This document shows positions 36,756 to 45,799 of a stretch of 64,000 nt of DNA, piece after piece. Source of the DNA: Beijerinckiaceae bacterium (GTDB lineage: Bacteria > Pseudomonadota > Alphaproteobacteria > Rhizobiales > Beijerinckiaceae). Below the pieces are notes generated by a model. The model was given only the letters and a program-made list of their open reading frames with translations. It was not told the DNA's origin and ran no database searches. The position numbers and the translations under genes are program-made. The stretch spans positions 62,001 to 126,000 of the forward strand of contig WSYC01000001.1 of NCBI GenBank assembly GCA_009773635.1. The letters are read 5' to 3'. Each line of letters opens with the position of its first letter. Within the stretch, counting starts at the first letter, position 1.

Positions 36756-37909
36756 TAGCGTTTCCCCGGTTCGTTGGCGCGGTTCTTCATGAGATCGTTG
36801 AGCGGCAGGAACGGCACGACGCCGCTGCCCTGCTTGCCCTGATCCAGGATGATCTTTTCCATACCGGTGTAGATCCGCTCGATGGATTCGAGATAGAGCC
36901 GGCGGCGCGTCACATCCGGTGCCTTCCTGTATTCGTCGAGCACGGAGATGAAGCGCGCTGCTTCACCACGCGCGTCCGCGATCATGCGTTCGCGTTCGGC
37001 TTCGGCGCGCTGGGTGATCTTCGAGGCCTCGCCGCGCGCTTCCGGGATCACCTTGTTCGCGTAGGTCTGGGCCTCGTTCTGCGCCTGCTCCTGATTGGCG
37101 CGGGCGGCCTGAACGTCACGGAAAGCGTCGATGACCTCGGTGGGAGGGTCGACCTTCATCATCTGCACCTGCTGGACGATGATGCCCGCGCCATAGGCGT
37201 TGAGCGTCTTCTGCATCAGCTCCTGCACGGAGCGCTCGATCTCGAGCCGCGCGCCGGTCAGGATCGGCTGGATCTCGCGCCGGCCGATCACTTCGCGCAT
37301 CGCGCTTTCCGCAACAGCCTTCACGGTGCCTTCGGGGTTCTTGAGGTTGAACACGAAATCCTGCGGGCGCTTGGCATCAACGAGCCAGAGCACGGAGAAA
37401 TCGACGTCGACAATGTTCTCGTCGCCCGTCAGCATCAGGCTTTCCTCGCGCACGTCGCGCGTGCCACCACGCCGGGCCTCGTTGGTTCGCAAACCGATCT
37501 CGACGGTCTGGACACCGATGGTCGGCTTGTCGATCCGGCCGATCGGGTACGGCCAGTTCCAGTTCAGGCCCGGCGGTGTGATCGCCAGGAATTTGCCGAA
37601 CACGCGCTCGATGCCCATTTCATTCGGTCGAACGGTGTAAAATCCGGTCAGCATCCAGCCGGCAATCGCCAGCAGACCGAGAAAGGCAATGCCGAGCACG
37701 CCGAGCTTCGAGAGCCCACTATCGCCACCGCCGCCTGGCAGGACGCGTCGCAAGCGCTCCTGGCCACGGCGCAGGATATCCTCAAGGTCCGGCGGCTCGC
37801 GGCCACCACCGCCGCCACTGCCATTGTTGCCGCCGCCAGTCGGTCCGCCACCCCAGGGGTTCGGATTGCGGGGGCCTTGCCCCTTAGGTTGCCAAGGTCC
37901 ATTGCTCAT
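36755..37909 (-). CDS. hflK: FtsH modulator subunit HflK
   Basis: 384 residues. Gly/Asn-rich cytoplasmic N-terminus (about 1-50), a membrane helix (LGVLGIAFLGLLAIAGWMLTGFYTV), the SPFH domain (VRPNEMGIERVFGKF, LMLTGDENIVDVDFSVLW) and a helical region with ITQRAEAERERMIADARGEAARF. First gene of the hflK-hflC-DUF2065-degP run, 105 bases after folA. Confidence 0.95.
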   Translation of the reverse strand: MSNGPWQPKGQGPRNPNPWGGGPTGGGNNGSGGGGGREPPDLEDILRRGQERLRRVLPGGGGDSGLSKLGVLGIAFLGLLAIAGWMLTGFYTVRPNEMGIERVFGKFLAITPPGLNWNWPYPIGRIDKPTIGVQTVEIGLRTNEARRGGTRDVREESLMLTGDENIVDVDFSVLWLVDAKRPQDFVFNLKNPEGTVKAVAESAMREVIGRREIQPILTGARLEIERSVQELMQKTLNAYGAGIIVQQVQMMKVDPPTEVIDAFRDVQAARANQEQAQNEAQTYANKVIPEARGEASKITQRAEAERERMIADARGEAARFISVLDEYRKAPDVTRRRLYLESIERIYTGMEKIILDQGKQGSGVVPFLPLNDLMKNRANEPGKR

Positions 37910-38014
37910 AGGTCAGATTTCTCTCCGGCCGTCGTTTTTTGCTTTGTGACAGGGCTCATCCACGGGATGATCCCCATCGCACCGTGCATCATTTGGGTCT
38001 TTGCTGCCCGAAGG

Positions 38015-38548
38015 TCAACGCCGGACGTATGAAATGAAGTCGAATGCGGCTTCATCATCGGCATTTTTGGTGAATGACGCCCGCTTTTCTTCCCGCCAGA
38101 GCGCCAGGTCAATGGCTGGAAAGACGGTATCGCCCTCGGGCTCGAGCGCAACGGCCGTGATTTCGAGCCGATCCGCCAAGCCCATCGCGGCCGCATAGAT
38201 CTCGCCGCCGCCACCGATGAACACCTCGTCCGCCCCGGTTTCGTGCGCGATCCTGCGGCCCGCATCCAGCGCTGCCTCCAGCGACGGGACCACCAGTGCG
38301 CCCTCGATAACAAGCCCCTTGTCGCGCGTGATCACGATGATGTGCCGCCCCGGCAGTGGCTTGCCGATGGAATCGTAGGTCTTGCGGCCCATGATCAGCA
38401 CCTTGCCCATGGTGAGACCGCGAAAATTCTTCATATCGCTCTTCAGTCGCCACAAAAGACGGTTATCGGCGCCGATGACGCCATTGCGGGCGACTGCGGC
38501 GATGATGACGATCTTCGGCTGCTGGATTTTTGCCCCTTGCGACGCCAT
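38015..38548 (-). CDS. folA: Dihydrofolate reductase
   Basis: 177 residues. Substrate and cofactor motifs: IIAAVARNGVIGADNRLLWRLKSDMKNFRGLTMGK (with the catalytic Asp), VLIMGRKTYDSIGKPLPGR and VFIGGGGEIYAAAM. It regenerates tetrahydrofolate after thymidylate synthase. The ATG at 38548 overlaps the thyA stop as ATGA, so thyA and folA are translated together. The frame is open much further upstream but that part overlaps thyA and is not family-like. Confidence 0.95.
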   Translation of the reverse strand: MASQGAKIQQPKIVIIAAVARNGVIGADNRLLWRLKSDMKNFRGLTMGKVLIMGRKTYDSIGKPLPGRHIIVITRDKGLVIEGALVVPSLEAALDAGRRIAHETGADEVFIGGGGEIYAAAMGLADRLEITAVALEPEGDTVFPAIDLALWREEKRASFTKNADDEAAFDFISYVRR

Positions 38549-39342
38549 CACACCGCCACCGGTGCCTTGATCGCGGGGAGAGGATCGTAACCCTCGATAG
38601 CGATATCCTCGTAGCGGAAGGCGAAAAGATCGGTCACCGCAGGGTTGAGCTTCAGTTGCGGCAGAGCGCGCGGCGCGCGCGTCAGTTGCAGCCGCGCCTG
38701 TTCGAGGTGGTTCGAATAAAGGTGCACATCCCCGAAGGAATGCACGAAATCGCCTGGCTCCAGCCCGCACACCTGCGCCATCATCTGCGTCAGCAGCGCG
38801 TAGGAGGCGATGTTGAAGGGCACGCCGAGGAAGATATCCGCCGAGCGCTGGTAGAGCTGGCAGGAAAGCCGGCCGTTGAGGACATAGAACTGGAACAGGC
38901 AATGGCAGGGAGCCAGCGCCATTTTCGGAATATCCGCCGGGTTCCACGCCGAGACGATCAGCCGCCGCGAATCGGGATTGCGGCGGATTTCGCGCAACAC
39001 TTCGGCAATCTGGTCGACGGCACCGCCATCCGGCGTCTGCCAGGAGCGCCATTGCCGGCCATAGACCGGGCCGAGATTGCCTTGCGCATCGGCCCATTCA
39101 TCCCAGATCGAGACGCCGTTATCCTTGAGGTATTTGATGTTGGTATCACCGGCGAGAAACCAGATCAGCTCGTGGATGATCGATTTCAGATGCAGCTTCT
39201 TGGTTGTGACGAGCGGAAACCCCTGGCTGAGGTCGAACCGCATCTGCGCGCCGAACAGCGACAACGTGCCCGTGCCGGTCCTGTCCTGCTTGGCGACACC
39301 CTCGTCGAGGACACGCTGCACAAGGTCGAGGTAGGTTTTCAT
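38548..39342 (-). CDS. thyA: Thymidylate synthase
   Basis: 264 residues, the same length as the E. coli enzyme. [50 protein letters not shown], the catalytic Cys in [14 protein letters not shown], then [20 protein letters not shown] and HLYSNHLEQ. It makes dTMP with methylene-tetrahydrofolate. First gene of the thyA-folA pair. Confidence 0.97.
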   Translation of the reverse strand: MKTYLDLVQRVLDEGVAKQDRTGTGTLSLFGAQMRFDLSQGFPLVTTKKLHLKSIIHELIWFLAGDTNIKYLKDNGVSIWDEWADAQGNLGPVYGRQWRSWQTPDGGAVDQIAEVLREIRRNPDSRRLIVSAWNPADIPKMALAPCHCLFQFYVLNGRLSCQLYQRSADIFLGVPFNIASYALLTQMMAQVCGLEPGDFVHSFGDVHLYSNHLEQARLQLTRAPRALPQLKLNPAVTDLFAFRYEDIAIEGYDPLPAIKAPVAV

Positions 39343-39462
39343 GGCGACAAGCCCCGTCGGCGAAAGATCGAACCAAATCTCCGCCCGTTATGCCACCGGA
39401 AGGGCCCGGGGGCGACGCCTTGTGGCACCAGCCCCCGGTTTATCCAAAGCGAGTTTCGGCGC

Positions 39463-39786
39463 TCACTTCTTCGGATGGAACATCGCCAGCGCCTTGAAGT
39501 GCTCGGCGACGAGATAATAGACCGTGATGCGCGATTTCGTCCGGTCCGCTTTCATCTTCTCGCACTGGGCTTTCACCACCGCGGTCAGATCGGCGTCGCT
39601 TTCCTTGCGGCCGAGCTTCTTCTTGCAGAAGTTGTCGACAACGCGCTTGACCTCGGCCGGATCGGAGGCGGCAACGTAACGCGTATCCGCCTTGCTCATC
39701 ACCAGCGCATAGGTCTTGGCCATGCCGGCGACGGCGGCTTCATCGACATTGGACGTATATTTCTTCACATCGGCAAGGTGATCCAT
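39463..39786 (-). CDS. DUF2853-family protein
   Basis: 107 residues, helical, charged, no signal. MDHLADVKKYTSNVDEAAVAGMAKTY, YVAASDPAEVKRVVDNFCKKKLG and EKMKADRTKSRITVYYLVAEHF fit the DUF2853 pattern. Function unknown. It stands alone between thyA and ssrA. Confidence 0.75.
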   Translation of the reverse strand: MDHLADVKKYTSNVDEAAVAGMAKTYALVMSKADTRYVAASDPAEVKRVVDNFCKKKLGRKESDADLTAVVKAQCEKMKADRTKSRITVYYLVAEHFKALAMFHPKK

Positions 39787-39968
39787 ACGGTAGTCCTCCC
39801 ACGAAAAAGCGACAGCTCAGGCCCCGTTCCCGGCGCCGACCGGAAATGGATCACAGTTCTCGGAAGAATGCCACTGTGCCGAACGGCTAACACACGGAAA
39901 ACCTCGACGAATTCAGTTTGCCCGCCACAAAGGGCATCTTCGCCCTTCATTTCGTGAAGCATTGCCCC

Positions 39969-39974
39969 TATATT
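39969..39974 (+). promoter_or_regulatory. Candidate -10 box of ssrA
   Basis: TATATT lies about seven bases before the first stem of the acceptor piece, so a start near 39981 would give an acceptor RNA of about 83 bases, the size expected for a two-piece tmRNA. The -35 region (TTCATT near 39946) is weak. Confidence 0.4.
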
Positions 39975-39980
39975 CCCCGT

Positions 39981-40293
39981 GTCGTCCATCCGGGCGACTA
40001 TGGCGATAAACGGCTATCGTAATAAACCTTTCGGACCCGGGGGCGGTACCCGGCGCCTCCACCTCAACGCCGCGTGCGACGTTCAGGCGGGGGCGAAACA
40101 GGATCGACGAGGGTGTAAAGGGTTGACTTTCGCTCGGCATGATTCCGCCGTTATCGGGTCATTTTATAGTTGCGAATGACAACTATGCTCCGGTTGCCCA
40201 GGCTGCGTAAGCGGTTTGGAATTCCGAAATCAAGTCCTCTGGGGTAGCACCTAGAGGCGGGGCACGGGAGGCGCCTGGCAACAGAAGCCTCCT
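39981..40293 (+). ncRNA. ssrA: tmRNA, circularly permuted two-piece form
   Basis: The gene order is swapped as in alphaproteobacteria. First comes the acceptor piece (about 39981-40063), ending with the T arm CCGGG-GGCGGTA-CCCGG and CGCCTCC-ACC. After a spacer comes the coding piece from 40089, starting GGGGGCG, which pairs seven bases with CGCCTCC, and continuing AAACAGGATCGACGAGG. CCTTT before the T arm pairs with AAAGG in the coding piece (helix 2). The tag ORF is at 40172-40210: GCG resume codon, tag ANDNYAPVAQAA, TAA. The coding piece includes a stem-loop near its 3' end (40267-40292). The 3' end is approximate and might reach about 40350 if a second copy of that stem-loop belongs to it. 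It frees stalled ribosomes and marks the broken product for ClpXP. Confidence 0.93.
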
Positions 40294-40358
40294 ACTTTTC
40301 GCGCCGGAAGGCGCAAGAGAATCACAAGGGGCCTGACAACAGAACCCTGCCACTTTTC
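40273..40358 (+). repeat. Duplicated stem-loop at the 3' end of ssrA
   Basis: 40273-40300 and 40331-40358 agree at 24 of 28 positions. Both have a 14-base loop GCCTGRCAACAGAA. The arms differ but still pair in each copy: GGAGGC with GCCTCC in the first, AGGG with CCCT in the second. A separate small hairpin GCGCC-GGAA-GGCGC (40301-40314) lies between. Confidence 0.75.
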
Positions 40359-40508
40359 TTCCGTGTATTCCTGTCTCTCGTGTGTTCCGGCGTTTTTACG
40401 GTTTTCCCGGCAATCGAATCGGGCGAAATAGAACGGCAATCAGGCACGATGGCTTCCGGGCAGGTTCCGGGTGTCGAGCCCTCCCAACCCGGACGATCAA
40501 TAAACAGC

Positions 40509-41198
40509 ATGACCAACGAGCCGCCAACCGAAGACCTCATCCGATACGACGTCATGGTGCAGGAAGCCCTGCTCGGTGTTGTCCGTAAAGTGCTGGTTGA
40601 CGCGGCGCGGGTCGGCCTGCCGGGCGAGCATCATTTCTACATCACCTTCCGCTCGCAGGCGCCGGGGGTGCGGATTTCGAACCGCCTCAAGGAAAAATAC
40701 CCGGATGAGATGACCATCGTGCTCCAGCACCAGTTCTGGGAGCTGATCGTGGGCGACCACGGGTTCGAGGTCGGGCTGTCCTTTGGCGGCGTGCCGGAAA
40801 AGCTCGTCGTGCCCTATGAGGCGCTGACCGGCTTCTACGATCCCTCCGTCCAGTTCGGTCTGAAATTCACACCGGATGAAGCGCAGGCGGACAACGATCT
40901 CGGCGACGAGGTCGAGGAACCGAGCGTCAAGGATCAGCTCGACGCAATCACGACGCTCGAGAAGACCGGCAAGGGCAAGAAGGCCAGAGGTGATCAGGCC
41001 AGAGGTGATCAGGCCAAGGCCGAAGCCCTGGCCGATTCCACCACGCAGAACAATTCCGACGCCACACCGCAGCCGGCGAAAAAGCCGCGGGGCAAGCCTG
41101 TAATTTCCGGGGATGAGTCCGATGTGGTTCCTGCCGGCGAAAAATCGGGCGGCGGCGCGGAAGTCGTCAGCCTCGAAGCCTTCCGCAAGAAGAAATAG
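40509..41198 (+). CDS. sspB: SspB, ssrA-tag adaptor for ClpXP
   Basis: 229 residues. The substrate-binding domain (about 1-125) matches alphaproteobacterial SspB: IRYDVMVQEALLGVVRKVLVDAARVGLPGEHHFYITFRSQAPGV, EEM-type stretch PDEMTIVLQHQFWELIV, and FEVGLSFGGVPEKLVVPYEALTGFYDPSVQFGLKF. Then comes an acidic, low-complexity tail (with a five-residue duplication RGDQA-RGDQA) and a final VVSLEAFRKKK that fits the ClpX-binding tail. It holds the ssrA tag and passes it to ClpX. The start at 40509 is chosen by homology (MTNEPPTEDLIRYD); no strong ribosome site is seen. It is the next gene after ssrA. Confidence 0.92.
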   Translation: MTNEPPTEDLIRYDVMVQEALLGVVRKVLVDAARVGLPGEHHFYITFRSQAPGVRISNRLKEKYPDEMTIVLQHQFWELIVGDHGFEVGLSFGGVPEKLVVPYEALTGFYDPSVQFGLKFTPDEAQADNDLGDEVEEPSVKDQLDAITTLEKTGKGKKARGDQARGDQAKAEALADSTTQNNSDATPQPAKKPRGKPVISGDESDVVPAGEKSGGGAEVVSLEAFRKKK

Positions 41199-41225
41199 GA
41201 CGCGGGCTGATTGCCCGGCAGTCCC

Positions 41226-41252
41226 GCACCGGAACGCCTGCTGATCCGGTGC
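41226..41252. other. Hairpin between convergent sspB and DUF1176-like gene
   Basis: GCACCGGA and TCCGGTGC form a perfect eight-pair stem around an eleven-base loop. No T-run on either side, so it may only help RNA end formation. Confidence 0.4.
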
Positions 41253-41285
41253 CGGAGTGCAAGGCAGCCTCCGCCACCGCGGACG

Positions 41286-42497
41286 CTAGCGTTTCGGGAA
41301 CACCAGCGGGAACTGTTCCGGCGTCATCTGCACGCCATCACAGGTCGGCTTTTCCCGATATTCCATCAGGGCCAGGCCTCCCTCTTCGGTGACACGGAAT
41401 TTCTCCAGCACGCCGCAATCGCCCTGCCCGCGCCCCAGCGAAACCGAGGTCACAACCCGGCTTTTGATGTCCCAGACCGGGCTCATCAGCACGCTGTTGT
41501 CAATGGTGCGCTTGCGGCCCGGCGGGGCAGGTATCGTGATGAAGGTATGCTCCTTCTCCGGCGCGGGCACGTAGACGAGCGCGAACACCGAGGTTGCCTG
41601 ATAGGCAAAACGCTCGCAGGGAATCTCCCAGATGGCCGAGTCTTCCGAGAGCGAATAACCGGTGACACCGGTGCGCATGACGGCGGCATCACACTTGAAT
41701 TTCTTCTGCACTTCCTGCCGGAAACCCGGCGAGAAATAGGCCGCGTCAACCTTGTAACGTTCGAACATTTTTGGTGCGGGCGGCAGCCTGAGGGTCGGCG
41801 CAGGGCCGGATGCCGCCGAAGCGGGCGCGACTGAACCGGCGGCGCTCTTCGCCGCGCTGAGCGCCGGAGCAACCGGAGCCGCAAGGGCTGCCGCAGCAGG
41901 AGTTCGCGGCAACGGATTGCCCATGCACCCCGCCCCGCCCTTCACCGAGGCGCGGAAAGCCTCCTTGCCGAGCATGGTCACCATCATCTTGCCGCTCTCG
42001 ATCTCGACCGCTTCCCCCATGAGATCGCCGAGCTTGAGATCGAGCACGACATAGCCATTCCCGTCTGCAGTCTTGTAGAGCTGGAATTCGTAAAGGCCGT
42101 AGCCGTTGGTCTTGCCGCCGGTCGCGATCCGGGCGAGCGGCACGTTCGCGGCGCCGATCTTGATCCGCGCCGGATCGCGCGCGTGGTCGCGCCCCCGGAG
42201 CTGTTCGACGAACAGCAGCGCGTATTGATCCTTGTCCGGATCGCGATTGGCCTGCCAGACTGAAACCGTGCAACCCTTCGAGCGATCCGCATCCTTCTCG
42301 TTCCGGTCGAACAGCTTGAGATCAATCTCGATCGACGGCGCCTTGGACGGTGCCGGGGCTTGTGCCAGCACGCCGGGTCCGACAATTACCGAAGCTGGCA
42401 GTGCTATGCCGAAAACCGCGGAGCGGAACATCTTGGAAAGCGTTCCAAACGGCTGAATACCCGCGCCCGTGCTCCGGCGAGGAAATCTCAAACCCAT
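41286..42497 (-). CDS. Exported DUF1176-like protein
   Basis: 403 residues. The N-terminus holds a signal segment ([23 protein letters not shown]). Two globular parts are joined by an Ala/Pro-rich linker (about residues 195-235). The first has [28 protein letters not shown] and [22 protein letters not shown]. The second ends [15 protein letters not shown]...[12 protein letters not shown], like the C-terminus of DUF1176 proteins, with paired Cys. Periplasmic, function unknown. ATG 42497 has GGAG eight bases ahead; ATG 42431 would give a shorter signal peptide and is the alternative. Confidence 0.65.
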   Translation of the reverse strand: MGLRFPRRSTGAGIQPFGTLSKMFRSAVFGIALPASVIVGPGVLAQAPAPSKAPSIEIDLKLFDRNEKDADRSKGCTVSVWQANRDPDKDQYALLFVEQLRGRDHARDPARIKIGAANVPLARIATGGKTNGYGLYEFQLYKTADGNGYVVLDLKLGDLMGEAVEIESGKMMVTMLGKEAFRASVKGGAGCMGNPLPRTPAAAALAAPVAPALSAAKSAAGSVAPASAASGPAPTLRLPPAPKMFERYKVDAAYFSPGFRQEVQKKFKCDAAVMRTGVTGYSLSEDSAIWEIPCERFAYQATSVFALVYVPAPEKEHTFITIPAPPGRKRTIDNSVLMSPVWDIKSRVVTSVSLGRGQGDCGVLEKFRVTEEGGLALMEYREKPTCDGVQMTPEQFPLVFPKR

Positions 42498-42650
42498 GAT
42501 GCGTCTCCGAAAACGTGCCCCGGCGCTGCGCGCGGCTGTTGGCGCGATCCTGCACTGGCCTCCGGTGCGGCGCAAGCCTTGCCATGGCGTCTTTCGCAGG
42601 CCGGAGGGCATCCGCCAAACGCCGGATTGCCCCGCCCCGCAGCCTCCGCT

Positions 42651-42776
42651 AGAGCACTTTTTGATCGCATGGAGTTTTGCGCAAAACCGGTTTCCACTTT
42701 TGCGCCCATGCTCTCACAATTTGATCGCATGGGTCTTGCGCAAAACCGGTTTCCACTTTTGCGCCCATGCTCTAGA
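42651..42776. repeat. Tandem pair of Rhizobiales-type palindromic repeats
   Basis: Two near-identical copies of a unit running TTGATCGCATGG...GCGCAAAACCGG, TTTCCACTTTTGCGCCCATGCTCT, at 42661-42714 and 42721-42773, the first preceded by AGAGCA. The AAACCGGTTTCCACTTTT core is the well-known Rhizobiales intergenic repeat. They sit between the DUF1176-like gene and fumC, 40 bases before the fumC start. Confidence 0.8.
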
Positions 42777-42813
42777 AGCGCGGCATCACTCACAGCACCG
42801 AGGCGAGCATACC

Positions 42814-44199
42814 ATGGCTACCCGCACCGAATCCGATACTTTCGGCCCGATCGAGGTCGACTCCAGCGTCTACTGGGGTGCTCAGGCGCAGCGCAGCCTC
42901 GGCAATTTCAAGATCGGCTGGGAGAAGCAGCCCGCGCCGGTGGTGCATGCACTCGGCATCGTCAAGCGCGCGGCGGCGGAAGCCAACATGGCGCTCGGCA
43001 AGCTTGATCCAACGCTCGGCGAGGTCATCGTGAAAGCCGCACAGGAAGTCATCGAGGGCAAGCTCGACGCGCATTTCCCGCTCGTCGTCTGGCAGACGGG
43101 TTCGGGCACACAATCGAACATGAACGCCAACGAGGTGATCTCGAACCGCGCGATCGAGATGCTCGGTGGCGAAATGGGCTCGAAGAAGCCCGTTCACCCG
43201 AACGATCACGTCAACATGAGCCAGTCGTCGAACGACACCTTCCCGACCGCGATGCACATCGCCTGCGCGGTGGAAGTGGTGAACCGCCTCCTCCCCGCGC
43301 TCGCCCAGCTGCGCAACGCGCTCAACGACAAGGCGCATGCCTGGAAGGACATCATCAAGATCGGCCGCACGCATACGCAGGATGCAACGCCGGTGACGCT
43401 CGGGCAGGAGTTCTCCGGCTACACCCAGCAGATCGAGAACGGCATCAAGCGCATCGAGATGACACTGCCGATGCTGATGGAGCTGGCGCAGGGCGGCACC
43501 GCCGTCGGCACCGGGCTTGCCGCACCGATCGGCTTTGCGGAAAAGGTCGCCGAGCGCATCGCCGGCATCACCGGGCTGAAGTTCACCTCGGCGCCGAACA
43601 AGTTCGAGGCGCTCGCCGCGCATGACGCGATGGTGATGACGCATGGCGCGATCACCACGGTGGCGATGAGCTGCTTCAAGATCGCGAACGATATCCGGTT
43701 CCTCGGTTCGGGCCCACGCTCGGGCCTCGGCGAACTCGCGCTACCGGAGAACGAGCCGGGCTCGTCGATCATGCCGGGCAAGGTCAACCCGACCCAGTGC
43801 GAGGCGCTGACGCAGGTTGCCGCCCATATCCACGGCAACAATGCGGCCATCGGCTTTGCCGGTTCGCAGGGCCACTTCGAGCTGAACGTCTTCAACCCGA
43901 TGATGGCCTACAACTTCCTCCAGTCGGTGCGCCTCTTGGCCGATGCAGCGGTCTCCTTCACGGATAACTGTGTCGTCGGCATCGAACCGCGCCTCGACAA
44001 CATCGCGCGCGGGCTTGCGAATTCCCTGATGCTGGTGACGCCGCTCAAGGAGAAATACGGCTACGATCTCGCGGCAAAAGTCGCGAAATACGCGCACAAG
44101 AACGGCACCACCCTGCGCGAGGAAGCCATCGCACTCGGCATTTCCGGCGAGGATTTCGACGAGATCGTCGATCCCGCCAAGATGATCTCGCCGGGTTGA
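42814..44199 (+). CDS. fumC: Fumarate hydratase class II
   Basis: 461 residues. The fumarase/aspartase superfamily marks are there: [39 protein letters not shown] (substrate site), [22 protein letters not shown] (His), [20 protein letters not shown], and the signature [15 protein letters not shown] with the catalytic Ser. Iron-independent, stable type of the TCA cycle. GAGG precedes the ATG at 42814; the frame is open further upstream only through the repeat region. Confidence 0.97.
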   Translation: MATRTESDTFGPIEVDSSVYWGAQAQRSLGNFKIGWEKQPAPVVHALGIVKRAAAEANMALGKLDPTLGEVIVKAAQEVIEGKLDAHFPLVVWQTGSGTQSNMNANEVISNRAIEMLGGEMGSKKPVHPNDHVNMSQSSNDTFPTAMHIACAVEVVNRLLPALAQLRNALNDKAHAWKDIIKIGRTHTQDATPVTLGQEFSGYTQQIENGIKRIEMTLPMLMELAQGGTAVGTGLAAPIGFAEKVAERIAGITGLKFTSAPNKFEALAAHDAMVMTHGAITTVAMSCFKIANDIRFLGSGPRSGLGELALPENEPGSSIMPGKVNPTQCEALTQVAAHIHGNNAAIGFAGSQGHFELNVFNPMMAYNFLQSVRLLADAAVSFTDNCVVGIEPRLDNIARGLANSLMLVTPLKEKYGYDLAAKVAKYAHKNGTTLREEAIALGISGEDFDEIVDPAKMISPG

Positions 44200-44226
44200 G
44201 TTCAGCGGACTTTGACGGCACAATCG

Positions 44227-44252
44227 GCCCTCCCCTCGCGGGAGGGCTTTTT
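44227..44252 (+). terminator. Intrinsic terminator after fumC
   Basis: GCCCTCCC-CTCGC-GGGAGGGC, a perfect eight-pair stem with TTTTT directly after. Confidence 0.93.
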
Positions 44253-44264
44253 GTCGGAGCTTGT

Positions 44265-44462
44265 ATGGCCGAGATCATCAACCTGCGCATGGCCCGCAAG
44301 GCGAAGGCCCGCTCCGAAGCCGGGAAACAGGCCGAGGAAAACCGCGCCAAATTCGGCCAGACCAAAGCCGACAAGAAGGCCCGCAAGGCCGAGGCGACCC
44401 GCGCCGGCAAGGCCCATGCCGCCGGCAGGATCGAGAAGTCGCAACTCGAAAGGCCAGAATAA
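44265..44462 (+). CDS. DUF4169-family small protein
   Basis: 65 residues, highly basic and helical: MAEIINLRMARKAKARSEAGKQ then NRAKFGQTKADKKARKAEATRA. This is the DUF4169 pattern, a small alphaproteobacterial family that often sits next to fumC or an RHH gene. Function unknown. GGAG precedes the start. It comes after the fumC terminator, so it is transcribed by readthrough or its own promoter. Confidence 0.8.
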   Translation: MAEIINLRMARKAKARSEAGKQAEENRAKFGQTKADKKARKAEATRAGKAHAAGRIEKSQLERPE

Positions 44463-44570
44463 GTGTTTTCCGCATTTACGCCGTCGGCTTCTTGATTTGC
44501 GCCCCAGGCCTCTTGCCATCCGGGCGTGGCACCCGATAGTCGGCATACAGAATAATAGCGGGAGGAAACC

Positions 44571-45521
44571 ATGCGTCGCCTGATCACTGGCCTTGTGCTT
44601 GCCCTCAGCCTTGCCGGTGCCGCGGCAGCGCAGGAATATCCCGCGCGGGCAATCACGCTGATCGTGCCGTTCTCGGCGGGGGGCACATCGGACATCATCG
44701 CGCGCATCGCCGCCGACGAGATGGGCCAGATTCTTGGCCAACGCATCGTGATCGAGAACGTCGGCGGTGCCGGCGGTTCGACCGCCCTCACCCGCGCCGC
44801 AGCAGCCGCGCCGGATGGCTATACGATCTCGATCGGCAATGCCGGCGTTTCCGCCGCGACCTATTCGATCCACAAGGATCTGAAGTTCACGCCGGAGAGT
44901 TTCGCGCCCATCGGCATGATCGCGAAAACCCTGCCGATCATTGCGATCAAGAAGGATTTTCCGGCGAAAGACCTCAAGGAATTCCTCGCCTATGCCGCCG
45001 CCAATCCCGGCAAGATCACGCTCGGTCATGCCGGAGTGGGGTCGTCGAACTATCTTATCTGCAAGCTTTTTCTCCAAGCCGCGAAGGTAAAGGTCGAACT
45101 GATCGGCTATCGCGGTGCCGGCCCGGCTCTCAATGACGCGATGGGCGGGCATGTTGACGGCGTCTGCGATGCCGCAACCTCCGTGGCCGGTGCCATCAAC
45201 AGCAAGCAGGTGCGCGGCCTCGTGATCGCCTCGAAGAAGCGCGCCGACATCCTGCCTGATGTTCCCACGGCAGCAGAAGCCGGCTTGCCCGCCTTCACCA
45301 ATGAGGGCTGGAACGCGTTGTTTGCGCCCAAGGGCACACCCGCGCCGGCAATCACCAAACTCAACGACGCCCTGCGCAAGGCGATGGCGAGCGAAAAAGT
45401 GACGAAGCGTCTCGCGGATCTCGCCTCGTTTCCGGCAACGGGCGATGAGCTCACGCCCGGGTTCGTCAAGGCGCATGTCGAGGCGGAGGTGAAGCGCTAC
45501 CGCGAGTTGCTCGCTGAGTAG
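44571..45521 (+). CDS. Tripartite tricarboxylate transporter binding protein (Bug/TctC family)
   Basis: 316 residues with signal peptide RRLITGLVLALSLAGAAAAQ. The mature start EYPARAITLIVPFSAGGTSDIIARIAADEMGQILGQRIVIENVGGAGGSTALTRAA is the Bug family hallmark, followed by ITLGHAGVGSSNYL and YRGAGPALNDAMGGHVDGVCD. It binds carboxylates or other small acids in the periplasm. No tctA/tctB membrane genes are nearby, as is common for orphan Bug proteins. GGGAGGAA precedes the ATG. Confidence 0.93.
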   Translation: MRRLITGLVLALSLAGAAAAQEYPARAITLIVPFSAGGTSDIIARIAADEMGQILGQRIVIENVGGAGGSTALTRAAAAAPDGYTISIGNAGVSAATYSIHKDLKFTPESFAPIGMIAKTLPIIAIKKDFPAKDLKEFLAYAAANPGKITLGHAGVGSSNYLICKLFLQAAKVKVELIGYRGAGPALNDAMGGHVDGVCDAATSVAGAINSKQVRGLVIASKKRADILPDVPTAAEAGLPAFTNEGWNALFAPKGTPAPAITKLNDALRKAMASEKVTKRLADLASFPATGDELTPGFVKAHVEAEVKRYRELLAE

Positions 45522-45548
45522 GGCTTTTGGGAAGCAGGATTCCGCCCG

Positions 45549-45788
45549 GTGGTCAAAGTCATCAAGCGCAGCCTGAAGATCGCCGGGCATTCCACCTCGA
45601 TCTCGCTGGAGGAGCCGTTCTGGCGGCTGCTGCGCCTTGCTGCTGAACGTCAGGGCCTCGGCATCGCCGCGCTCGTCGAATCCATCGACCGCACACGGCA
45701 GGGCAGCAATCTCTCATCGGCGGTGCGAGTGCATCTGCTCGAATGGATGATGGCTGAAGGCGCGATCATCCTGCCGGATGAGGACTGA
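45549..45788 (+). CDS. Ribbon-helix-helix domain protein
   Basis: 79 residues: IKRSLKIAGHSTSISLEEPFWRLLRLAAERQGLGIAALVESIDRTRQGSNLSSAVRVHLLEWM. The strand RSLKIAGHSTSISLE followed by two helices is the RHH_4 fold seen in small alphaproteobacterial proteins next to DUF4169 and fumC. It could bind DNA as a dimer. GTG start with AGGA ahead, 27 bases after the binding-protein gene. Confidence 0.8.
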   Translation: MVKVIKRSLKIAGHSTSISLEEPFWRLLRLAAERQGLGIAALVESIDRTRQGSNLSSAVRVHLLEWMMAEGAIILPDED

Positions 45789-45799
45789 TCACCCGAAAG

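Noticed and set aside
39930-39947. AAGGGC-ATCTTC-GCCCTT hairpin upstream of ssrA
   Set aside because: Short stem and no real T-run on either strand; it may end the DUF2853 side, but the evidence is too thin to annotate.
41286-42611. Upstream extension of the DUF1176-like gene to 42611
   Set aside because: The added residues are Arg-rich and not signal-like; a GGAG ribosome site supports the start at 42497.
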